Positions 45,593-55,900 of a stretch of DNA of 64,000 bases are shown piece by piece (the stretch's first letter is position 1; each line of letters opens with the position of its first letter). The position numbers were made by a program, and so were the translations under genes. Origin of the DNA: Aphanomyces cochlioides (Eukaryota; Oomycota; Saprolegniomycetes; Saprolegniales; Verrucalvaceae); contig JAHQRK010000023.1 in NCBI GenBank assembly GCA_019828595.1, positions 868,001-932,000 on the forward strand. Reading direction: 5' to 3'. The notes under the pieces were generated by a model. It did not search any database. It was not told the DNA's origin and saw only the letters and a list, made by a program, of their open reading frames with translations.

Positions 45593-48500
45593 TTAGATAA
45601 AGTAACCCGTTGGTCGCGAAGACGATGCTTTGGAGAAATCGGACGGCCGCTCGTCGAGGCTTGTAACACGAACACGGTCTTCGGCCGATTTCAAAGCCGA
45701 TGCCATAGTCGATTTCGAATGGGTGATGATGATCCCCTCTGCCATGGAGGACTGGGGATCGTAACTGAAGGCAAACCCGTTGCTCCTTTGTGACACGGAC
45801 AAGGACAAGGAGTGACTCTACACGACAGTGAGATAGAATGCACTCGCGACTGTGTACCAGGCGAGAATGATAGAGACTTGTACTGCGGTCATTCGATTGA
45901 TGAAACGTAACTTGGTTGTCCCAGTTGGACTCAATGTCTTGAGATAAAGTCTTGGGTTTACCACTGAGCTGACCAAGCACATGCTTCTACGAGATAGATT
46001 GAAACTAAACAAAAGACAGAATGCGTTGTTGTACCTCTTGGACAATTTGCCACAAGAACGGATAAAATGCGCGCTGGAACGAAGTCCAAGTGGCAGCTCG
46101 GAGGAGGCACACGACGATTGTGAGCGGCAGGACAAACCAAAACGTTGCACCTAATCAATCGTATCAGCATTGCATTGGATTGGAGAGTCGATTTACTGTT
46201 CCATGTATTTTGCGTTGATCCAAAATCAACTTGTGAGAGAGCAAGCCAGCTTGACTGGACGTAGAGCGTTACTGGCATGTAGGCTAGCACGCCAAAGAAC
46301 CAAGCGACGCCTCCACCAACAAACCACGACTGCTGAATCAATATTATCTAAACGCAGAAGATCATGATATATAGTCGATGCACTCGCTACCTTGAAATTT
46401 GCAACAAGGACGACCAGAACCAGAAGCACAATGCCGTACTGCTGCAGGTCAGCATTGCCAGCACCTTGCCCGACTTGGTTATAACCAAACACAGCGACTA
46501 CAAATATCACGGCAGCCTCAAAAATTGCAGCCACAATCCACTTGAAGAACACAATCGTATTGAAGAGTTCACCAGTGATGCCGGGCTTGTAGAGTGCTGG
46601 GAAGCGCTGGCCAACGGACCACGGCACATCATAATCAAACACACCCAAGACACCGATAGGGAGCGACGTGTAGACCAAATTGTACATCTGAAACGCAATT
46701 TCCGAGTATTCCTTCTGACCAGAGGACCCTGCACGAGAATTAAACCAGGCGACAATAAGACTGCAACGCACCAGTCGTGTAGAGAAAGAAATACTGAGCG
46801 AGCACCATGATGATGTTTTTGTAAAACATATAGCCGACCAATTTCGACATGCGGATGTAATTCAATCGTCCGTGGTGAAGCAATAGTTTCTCCAGGAAGT
46901 AAAATTGCCCGATGGCATAATCGCTGGCATTCACAGCTTGCATGCCCTCCTGGCCACAGATACCAACGCCGATATGTGCTCGTTGAATCATGGCCACGTC
47001 GTTAGCCCCGTCGCCAATTGCCAAAGTTCTACACGAGTTTTATTCACTCCAATCAATCAACTTGGCTTTGGCGTTACCTTGCTTTCAGGTTGTTTGTTCG
47101 AACCAAACCGACAACTTCTGCTTTTTGAGAAGGCGACACACGACAGCAGACAACTGAAACACATTCCATTGCGAGTTTGAGAAACATGCGGCAACACTCA
47201 GGGTCAGCCATGGTCATTTCAAGCGCATCACCATCAATCACAAGCGATCGACGAACAATTTCAGGCTCTACAAAACACATTTTGAGCTGTGATGAATATT
47301 CCCATGGCGTACGAGTCAGGTCAGCAATGCACAACCCAAAGCTTCGACGCAGAGCAGCTAAGTCTGGGTATTCCTCCAAGTTGAAAATGTATTGCATCAT
47401 GTCATTGTCCATGAGCTGGCAAGCATAGGCAATATTTATTGCTGTTTCTTGCTTGTCACCTGTAAGCACCCAAACTTTCATGCCTGCTTCCATGAGGCTA
47501 CATTACTCGTCAGTTCATTCAAAGCCATCCAGTTTACTACCGGTAGATCGCCCGAGGGACATTGTCCTGTAGTTTGTCTTCGATGGCCGTCGCACCCAAA
47601 AGCACGAGATCTTGCTCGATTTCAACCATGCACGCATCGATATCATTCGGCTGTCCATTTTTTCGCTTGTCGATCTGTTCCAGTGATGCACATGCAGCTT
47701 TGTATCGTTTTGACCACTCGAGGTAGTAGTCGGCTGCAATCGTCTTCTTGGCAATCGTGAGCGTGCGAAGACCATCGTCAGCAAATGCTTGGAGCTGTTC
47801 AAACGTTGCGGCGACGATGGATTGATCGTTCAGCGAGTCGGACAAGAGTGGCGTAATCACATTGTCAGCGCCTTTGGTCAAAAGAACATAGTTGCCATCG
47901 GGGTCCTGGACGACACAACTCATTCGCTTACGATCCGAATTGAATTCCAAGACGTCGCACATGCGGTATTCCCACAATTCATCAGCAGCAGTAGAATCTC
48001 GTTGCAGCGCTTTGTTGGAGATGCGAATACGAGCGACACCAAGCCCGCGCGATTCAAACGCAAAACCGAAATACTTGGCAGCCGACACGAGCGCTTGCTC
48101 ATCAGGTGAAGAAGCAGAGTATCTCAAGATGGGATCTCCATACTTGTCGGTCGTCTGTTCAGGAATAACTGTATGGCAAATAGCCAAGTGGAGGAAGAAT
48201 TCAGCTTCTTTGGTCATCGCATTAGTGCCGTTGAGAGGTACATCATTGAGCTTTTGGTGGAGCCGCGGATCTTCAAAGTTGACATAAGGCACTTTGACTG
48301 CGTTCTTGGAGCTCTTGGGAACTACAGGCACTGGTAAACCTTTGCGAATGAGAGCAGCACGTCCTAGATTTCCAAAATCATGAATCGATTCGGATTCTTA
48401 CGTCAGTACCAATTTCAGTCGTCCCCAAGCCATAGCTCACACCATTGATGGAACACTTGCGGAATTCCATGACATTGCAAGTGAGCGTTCCCGTCTTGTC

Positions 48501-49944
48501 TGAAAAGACGTAGGAAACTTGCCCAAGCTCTTCATTCAGTCCCATCGTACGAACGATCATGCGGACGTCAAGTTCTGCGTAATACATATCAAGATCCATG
48601 GCCATGAATATCGATTGGAGCAACATCACAGTCGAAATAGTGACGTACAACGAGACGGGGATCATTTGGTAGAGCAAAAGAAAATACTGTCCAAATGCAA
48701 CAAACCTAGAATGATCCATTAGACAACAAGTGAGGACATTGGCTGAACCATCGGAATACATCTGAATGCTTTGCGAGAGATAAATAGCATTTTGATGCCT
48801 TTGCACATGTCAAGGTGGAGAAGCTGTAATCCTACAAGTTTTGACATGAAATTTTCCTCTCAGTTGAGCAGGAACCAACCCAGTAGACTTGAGACGTCGC
48901 AGCGCCTGCACATAGCAAAATAAGTCCAAGCAGGAGCCATTGGATCATGATATTCACATGGCCATTGATAGAACTCCACTTGGTTGCTGGTTTTGCGAAC
49001 GACTGCATGATCTTCGAGTCTTGGCCTGTATTCAAAACCAACCCGTACATCCACTCGGTGTTGCGAAGTTGACAACCACGGAGTAAAATGTTCTTGATGG
49101 AAATCGGATCGTTCAAAACTGTTCCATCTGCTTGATCGACAAAGAAGGAGCCTGAAAAGCGACTAATCGCTTTGTTGGGTTGTTCACATTCAACGCGGCC
49201 GTGAAGCTGCAATATTTCCCGCTCGGTTTGTGCAGAGAGTGTACTTTCCATCGCTTGCCTGCGATACGATAAGATCTACCACGCAATAGATCATCGTACC
49301 GAAGTTTTAGATTGGTTTCACCATCCAGCGACTTGGTCTCGACGTAGCAGATACCAGCTTTATGCTGTAAATCCACTTCATGGACAGCGAGGATGAGTAA
49401 ATCGGCAGGTGCGGTGTCTCGATTCGACAATTTCACAATTTGCCCAACCTGCAACGCAGACCAGAGGATCGTTTGCAGCGTGCCAGACGGAGTTACGACT
49501 TGGCATTTCGCTGAATTTGCTTCTTCGTCAGCAATATGCCGCCGACGGTCTTCAATAATCGCCAGAATACCGTCCACAGTCAGAATAAACGTCAGCACGG
49601 GAAGTGTCGACGGCCTACACGACGATAAATCACAGTGGGAACGTCCACAGCAAGTCTAGATACCATCCTGTGTTGGTGATCGCTGGAATGCACTGCAGAA
49701 TCGACACGAGCAAGAAGTAAGCGTTGGCGAGCTTGGCGAAACTCTCGGCGAGAAACTTGGGCAAGAACGACCAGACCGTGTACTTGGACGTGATCACGAC
49801 GTTCGAGCAGAACGGACCGTGGGTTTCACTCCGACGTGGACTCAGCCAGACGTGGCGAAACGCTTGACTCGCCGAGCTATCTCTCTTGGGCGTCGGCGCC
49901 ACTTCCTTGTAGAAACCCATGCCCTTTTTGGATATGGCGATCAT
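45593..49944 (-). CDS. P4-type ATPase (phospholipid flippase), complete
   Basis: This is a multi-exon gene for an aminophospholipid-translocating ATPase, which flips lipids to the cytosolic leaflet of plasma or trans-Golgi membranes. In order: N-terminal [20 protein letters not shown] and [20 protein letters not shown], the actuator region with [11 protein letters not shown], the phosphorylation site [14 protein letters not shown] (catalytic Asp codon at about 48498-48500), the nucleotide-binding region with [14 protein letters not shown], and the hinge [19 protein letters not shown] (about 46970-47025) with [18 protein letters not shown]. Hydrophobic exons to 45.8 kb hold the last transmembrane helices, and the Ser-rich tail ends at 45593. 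In the first intron the frame N-T-G-W continues into PSTLPVLTF. The start could be Met 49944 or Met 49920. At least eight introns are implied. Its paralogue begins at 62817. Confidence 0.9.
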
Positions 49945-50414
49945 GTCGGCAGTTTGGACCAATCACGCGAGTTCGAAGTTTTTGTGAGTAATAAAAGACT
50001 TCGCCACGGCGTGAGATCATGGATGCTTTGAGCAGCGGAAATTGAGCTAAAACTGCAGAGATTTCGATCTACTTCAGCTTTATCGTAGGCAAACGTGAAG
50101 CCGGAATGGCGTCGTGGCGCTTTCATGCATGTCCTGCGGCTATTTTTTGAGTGCACCCGTGGCAAGTCGCAACATTTTCAAGCAGGATCAGTGTTAATTA
50201 CAAAAAGTACAGTGTAGTCCTGGACATCCAACTCCAAGACCAAGCATAGATATCCTCGCGTTGTCAAGGACGCTGCTAATAACGCGAGGATGTAACTGCG
50301 TCAGACTAGCGAAAGGACGCCACAAGCCATGAGAAAGATTGGAGATGCCGGTAGTGAATAAGTACGAGAGGTAAGGCTAAAATCAGGAATATCACCCTTA
50401 AACTATAGAGTCAA
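49945..50414. other. Upstream region of the P4-ATPase, left border of the transposon island
   Basis: About 470 bp without a gene, presumably the flippase promoter. The Harbinger-type element begins at 50415. Confidence 0.5.
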
Positions 50415-50513
50415 TAGGGGTATTCAAAGTTGAGATTTCTATACGCTTTTGCTGATATTTTAAAAGAAATCCACATTGAAAAGCAGAGTGTTCGAAGCAA
50501 ATATTTTCCAGGG

Positions 50514-52359
50514 TACTACTCCGGTCCAGAAAACTTGCTACGGTGTTTTTTGGATTGGCGGGATTTTTCTAATATTGCTGTTCAAAGCCACGTAATTGGC
50601 TCGTTGGAAAGAGCGGAATTTGCGCTTTGATTGGCTGTTTTCAAAGCGCGCGAATTCGTTCTTGACAGCGAGCTATGAGCCGCGAAAGAGGTGACACTGC
50701 GTAGCTTAGAGTCATTTCCTTTCGCCACACAGTCATTTCCACATTTCACGCCTTCATAATAAGGCAACAACATCTCCAACATCTATCAATTGTCCCCAGC
50801 TGCCTCGATGCAGACCAGTCTCTCTTCTACTCCTGTGGTGGCTCGAACGGAACTCTCTATCGACCAGCGTCGTGGAGCGTACGAAATGTTACTCAAGGCC
50901 ATGGTCAACGGTCAGCTACCATACGGAGCTGTGACTGAGGTTGCCAAGAATTTTAAATGCCATCGCACCACCATATCTCGCCTTTGGTCTCGTGCCCGAC
51001 GATCAACTCTCCGCGGCAATTTGGCCGCCGACAGTGCATCAAGAAAGCGAGGTAAAAACTTTTAAACTTTATATTTGCACAAAATATATTGATTTATATA
51101 AGTATCAATTCTGAGAGGTGACTTGTTTTAGGAAATTCTGGCGCACGACGACAGCGAACTCCGCAAGACATGGAAAAAGCAATCAAAGCAGTGGTCCATG
51201 AGGACCGACAAACCCTCCGTACACTTGCAGCACACAGCAAGATCCCCAAGTCGACGATATTGCGCCATATGAATGAAGAAAGCAGGCTCAAGGCTCGTTC
51301 AAGCCACATCAAGCCGCTTCTTACAGACCCAAACTAGAAGAAGAGACTCCGTTTCGCGCTGGATTTTTTCCGACCTGGGTTGCATGGAACCCACTTCTTT
51401 GAGAATATGTACAATCGTGTGCATGTTGACGAGAAGTGGTTTTATGCAACTCAGGTTAAGAGAAGAATCTATGTCTATGATGACGAGGAGCTTGCTCTGC
51501 GGTCTGCAAAGTCGAAGACCGTCATCACGAAGGTGATGTTCCTTGCGGCTGTTGCTCGGCCGCGCTACGACACTGAAACCAAACGGTTCTTCGATGGCAA
51601 GCTGGGTATTTGGCCCTTTGTTTCCTATGTTCCTGCTGCTCGCAGTAGCAAGAACAGACCGAAAGGTACTGTCGAAGCAGTTCCGAAGAGTGTCGATAGT
51701 CAAGCTTACAATGACATGATTTTGAGGAACGTTGTTCCTGCAATCATGTCGAAATTTCCTTCGGCAACTTGTAGCGGGGAGTTTTGATCCAACAAGACAA
51801 TGCTGGGCCACACAAAAATGACACCACTGAACTTTTACGTTCGAAGGGCTTTACTCAACTTGCTGTGACAAATCAACCAGCACATAGTCCCGATTTCAAC
51901 GTGTTAGACTTAGGAATATTTAATTCTCTTCAAAGCCGTCAGCAGTAAAAGAGATCTCGGACAATAGACGATCTCATTGTTGCTGTAAAGCAGGCTTTTT
52001 GTGAGTTGCCGATGAACACACTGGCTAAGTCTTTTTGACGGTACAAGGTGTGATGTAAAGCTCAATGGAGATTCATGGTTGCAACAACTACAAGTTGCCT
52101 CATATGAAGAAAGACACTCTCGTGGAGGATCTTTCAACTTTCAATGTTCAATGCTCACCATCGATCTATGCAAGTGCTGTTCGCCACCTTAATTGCCAAG
52201 ATTAGGCACTCGTAATAGAAAAGAAATACATCATTATATTTTCTTGTCCCTTTATATGTTTTCAAGTTTCCATACAAAAATCAAGATAAAGCATTCCGCT
52301 AGATCATACTTTAATCAAGTGTAAACTCCGTAGCAAGTTTTCTGGACCGGAGTAGTATT
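50514..52359 (+). mobile_element. Mariner-like element, nested, with intact inverted repeats
   Basis: A perfect inverted repeat of about 30 bp begins TACTACTCCGGTCCAGAAAA at 50514 and ends at 52359. TA flanks both ends. Removing the element and one TA restores GGGTATTCAAAGTTG, so the insertion hit the TA inside a Harbinger terminal sequence. It contains a decayed transposase gene (separate entry). Confidence 0.88.
50808..52150 (+). pseudogene. Mariner-like transposase, plant (DD39D-like) type, decayed
   Basis: ATG at 50808 opens a helix-turn-helix domain (LSIDQRRGAYEMLLKAMVNG, then HRTTISRLWSRARR). A probable intron from about 51054 to 51131 joins it to GARRQRTPQDMEKAIKAVVH. A TAG near 51335 interrupts LTDPN*KKRLRFALDFF. 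The catalytic motifs survive: VHVDEKWFY (first Asp), IQQDNAGPH (second Asp, after a one-base frameshift near 51776) and HSPDFNVLDLGIF (third Asp). The SPDFNVLDLG motif marks the mariner-like group best known from plants. Further stops follow at 51948 and beyond, so the copy is inactive. Confidence 0.82.
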
Positions 52360-52441
52360 CAAAGTTGAATGCTTTGGAAGCAACAATCAACCGGAATTTG
52401 CCGGTTGTTTGGAGGCAAAGAAACACCACTCACACTTTGCA

Positions 52442-54143
52442 ATGCCTCGACAAGGTGAGCGCATGGCTGTTCTTCGAGGCATCGAGGGGTATGTAAAGCA
52501 GCTAATCCTACAACACCCGTACCCTCCATCATGGGTCAAGAAACGAATTCGCCATTTACTGGGTGTTTACCGGTGCGTTCTGCGGGTGAGATACCTCCAA
52601 GAGCGATGTCAGTTGACAAAGTCTCTCGGGGCCCTATCTATTTTGCCCCACTTAAGCGTTAATGACTTTGTACAAGAGGTTTGCGTCTCTGAAGACACAT
52701 TTGCATTCATTCTGGGCCACATTGAAAACAGCACTGTCTTTGCCAACAGTTCCAACAATAGCCAAGCATCAGTATGGGTTCAACTTGCATGTGCTCCTCA
52801 TCGCTTAGGACACAACGGAAGCGGTTCTTCTTGTGGAATGGTGGAGCGAGCGAAAGGAGTTGGTCAAGGAACCGTTGTCCTCTATACAAATCGAGTCGTC
52901 CAAGCTTTGAATGATCTTGCAGCTTCATGGATCAAATGGCCTACAGCCAAAGAACGGCGTCGTTTGTCATCAATGAACAGAGCTCAATATGGCTTTGAAG
53001 ATTGTGTATTATCAACTGATGGAACGCATATGAGGACCAGCAAAACAAAATCAGACTACTTGATAATCAGACAGATTGGTGTTTCTTCTTAGCGTTATAG
53101 AGCATGTTCACAGCTACATCTTGACCTACTTATCAGCCCTTAAGTCGACGAAATGGTCGCGTGACGGCCTTGGGAAGTCGGCAGGCTCGACATGTCGAAA
53201 AATGTGTTTTTAACATGTACTGATAGTGTTTTTCGTCCTCTCTGCAATGGTATAACTCATTTGTTAATTTTCTGTCTCTAAACCAGAGAAAATTCGATTA
53301 GAACATTTCATCCAAATGTTTGAAACATGTTTGAAACATTTGCCAAGAAGTCTGAAAAGCATTGGCGCAAACGTAGCCAACGAAAGGAACCAGTAATTTA
53401 GTCGAAAGTGCTACACATATACGTTGTCAATGTTGTGTAGATGCATGTAACCCTTGTTCCTTTGACATGCCGTGCATGGCAGGAAAAATGTTTTAATGTT
53501 TTAAACACTGTTGGGAGAAGCTCCAAAGTGTTTCTTTTTATTTTCTCGAAAACAAGTTTATGGAGGTTTCATTCTTTCAACTGCTATATGTCGAGAACAA
53601 ATTTTGACAGGATCCCGATTTTGTTTTGCTGGTCCTCATATTGTATTGTTTGAAAAGCCGACACTCGACAGTGAAGTTTACTATTCTCGGAAAAAGACAT
53701 ACTCCATGAATACGATTCTCACGTTTGACTTTGAACGCCAAATACGTTACGTTGTAGCTGGATGGCCAGGCAGTGTTCATGATTCAACAATATGGAAGAC
53801 CACAGACGCGTGTAAACGACCCCGGTTGTATTTCTCGTCCTGCGAGTACCAGTTTGGTGATTCAGGATTTTCTATGTCGCTTTATATGGTTGTTCCATAC
53901 AGACAACCAAATTCCCAAGTCGATGAAAATGCCACGTTCAATACTCATCTAGCATCTGGAAGAGCTGTGTCCGAACATGGGAATGGTATACTCAAGGGCC
54001 ATTGGCAAAGTCTTCGATGTGTTCCCATTCGAATCCAAAATAGCAATGTCATCCAGCGTTGTGCAATTGGATTGTTGCCTGCTGTGTTTTGCACAATCTT
54101 GTCAACAGTCGGAACCATCCGGGTGATTACATCGAACCTGTAA
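52442..54143 (+). CDS. Harbinger transposase (DDE_Tnp_4 family), split by a MITE
   Basis: ATG at 52442 starts a 590-bp frame to 53031. The frame resumes at 53642 and ends at 54143. Without the insert (and one ATAT copy) the two parts join in frame as a 363-aa protein with no other stop. Family marks are SQASVWVQLACAPHRLG, the first Asp in STDGTH just at the insertion point, AGWPGSVHDSTIW, the second Asp in FGDSGF and the Glu in AVSEHGNGILKG. As it stands the gene is broken, because the insert brings a stop at 53091. The family nuclease normally needs a Myb-like partner, which is encoded next door. Confidence 0.85.
53032..53637. mobile_element. 606-bp MITE inside the Harbinger transposase
   Basis: A perfect 21-bp terminal inverted repeat starts GAGGACCAGCAAAACAAAAT at 53032 and is mirrored at 53617-53637. 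ATAT precedes (53028-53031) and follows (53638-53641) it as the target duplication. There is no internal gene. Removal restores the transposase frame. Confidence 0.9.
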
Positions 54144-54253
54144 ATGGCCACCGACACAGTCGCAAAGCTGTGCAACAGAGAATGGATATTTCTGCTGCAC
54201 ACTGGAGAGAGAATATTAAATGAAAAGTGCTATCGTACTGGTCGATGTAATAA

Positions 54254-55238
54254 TCATACTTCCTTATTGTCTCCAAATGCAACACTGACTGCCTCTTTAA
54301 TGCTGTCTAACGTGTGGCCATCTCTCATAAGCTGGGCAACAAAATTGGCACGTGTTTCAGGCATCGCTTGTTCCATCTTCATCCTACGGACCTCCTTGGA
54401 ATGCTCAAATTTCTCGCGCTTCAGATCAAGCAACTTCAATTGGCCAGACTCATACGTTGAAACAAAGTCCTTTCGAGCAACTGGTCGCTTCTCTGGTGCT
54501 GTGCTTGGTTGAAACTTTGTTTTCTTGACATTAGACGTGCGCCTGTCGATTGCCTTTGATGTTTGTTTGCGTTTACGAGGAGGTTCGTCATTTTGGGTTA
54601 GTTCAGATTGATCACGGTTCAAATTCCCAGGGTCTTCATTGGAATTTGCTTCCCAGTATGCCTTCTACATGCTGTTTCATTATCACAACAATGTTTAGAT
54701 AAGTCACATCAAAAGGATCATTTTCGTCGTCGGCGCTTGCGCTGGATGCTTCATCCAAAACGTCCTCAATTTCATCGACGTCTGATGTTTGAGTTGGTAT
54801 CGTCACATTTGCGTTGAGATTAAGCCATCGTCTCTACACTTTCACTATGTACCGTTAGAGTCTAGTCCACCAATTTCTGATACGTGGCTTGGGTCGATGT
54901 TTTGTCTGCCTTGAAACAAACACTTCATTCGTTCGTATTGAAAGCAAATTTTGTCTAGCTTGGCGGAGACAGTTGTAATTCCTATATGTTCTATCATTCG
55001 TGCATGTGCGTGCCATTATACCGTTTGCTATGTCCTTTGCAGTCAAACCTTGGCCACTTTGGCCTCCAGTACGGTCACCATCCCAAGCGAAAGCGGTCTT
55101 GAACGATCGCATGTACGACTCAAACCGATTCTTGGCACTTGGTTTTGTCCTGTCCTTGAGGTTGCCAGGAACACGATCGTTGATGAATGCTGCCATTAAG
55201 GTGAAACCTAAACAAGTAGTGGGTGGAGAAATATGCAT
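54254..55238 (-). pseudogene. Harbinger companion Myb/SANT-like DNA-binding protein gene
   Basis: It is oriented opposite to the transposase and lies in the same element. The upstream part (55238-54855) contains RFESYMRSFKTAFAWDGDR and AKDIANGIMARTC. The downstream part (54622-54254) has a basic nuclear-localisation-like stretch (PPRKRKQTSKAIDRR) and a helical tail (LKLLDLKREKFEHSKEVRRM). The tail resembles C-termini of SANT-type partner proteins in Harbinger elements. The Myb helices are not clearly readable, and a continuous frame across 54630-54850 was not found, so splicing or decay is possible. Confidence 0.5.
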
Positions 55239-55900
55239 TCGTGTTTGTACCTTGTGCTTTCGTTATGGGGAGACCACCTTGCACAGGTCTCCCTTTCGTA
55301 GCTTTCCCAACGATTATACTGAAGTTCTTCTCTACTTCGAGGAATTCAAGCACCAAGAGCAATTAGACATTCGTCACAACACGGCGTCCACTTGGTGCAG
55401 CCACAATTGCCTCACTTTGGCTCGTATTCGTCCTAGTCGAGGACATATCAAACTGCTTTCAGTAGTCACCCCCACATGATTGGCTAGATTTGTGTGGTGG
55501 GGGTCTTGGTTGGTCTCAAAGCATTCCCGGACGCTTTGAACTTCTCAAAGCACGTGTAGAGGTGCTTCCAAAAACTCAAAGCAGCTTTGAAACTGGTTTC
55601 TCGATTAAAATTATTTGCTTCGAAATTTGCTCGAAGCAAATAAAATGCAACTTTGAATACCCCTAATGAATGGGATGGAAAGCTTTTGGACAAGTGTCAT
55701 ACTCTTTACAGAGACATAAGCTTATGCGCATGACGGCAAAAGCCAAAGTCATGTTGAGGAATTCTTTGGCTTGCAATGAACTGCCCGCAAATACCGGTAG
55801 GGGAGAGGGACAAATATCTGGGGGCGTAGATGGGGGGATGTCCAGGTAGTCGCTTTGGAGTACATTTGCAATACACTTGACGACTCTTAAACCTCGTAGG

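Larger units (their letters stand above)
50415..55668 (+). mobile_element. Harbinger/PIF-type DNA transposon, interrupted by two insertions
   Basis: The terminal inverted repeat AGGGGTATTCAAAGTTG is at 50415 and its inverse CAACTTTGAATACCCCT at about 55650-55668. AAT flanks both ends, a 3-bp target duplication typical of PIF/Harbinger. It carries a DDE transposase gene (52442-54143) and an opposite-strand Myb/SANT-type companion gene (about 54254-55238). It is interrupted by a mariner-like element at 50514-52359 and by a 606-bp MITE at 53032-53637. A second copy of the terminal sequence (GGGTATTCAAAGTTGAATG) lay at the mariner insertion site, about 100 bp inside the left end. It may be a duplicate end or the original one. 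Confidence 0.82.

Noticed and set aside
53511..53641. N-terminal extension of the second Harbinger transposase part
   Set aside because: It lies inside the MITE; the true coding join is at the ATAT duplication.
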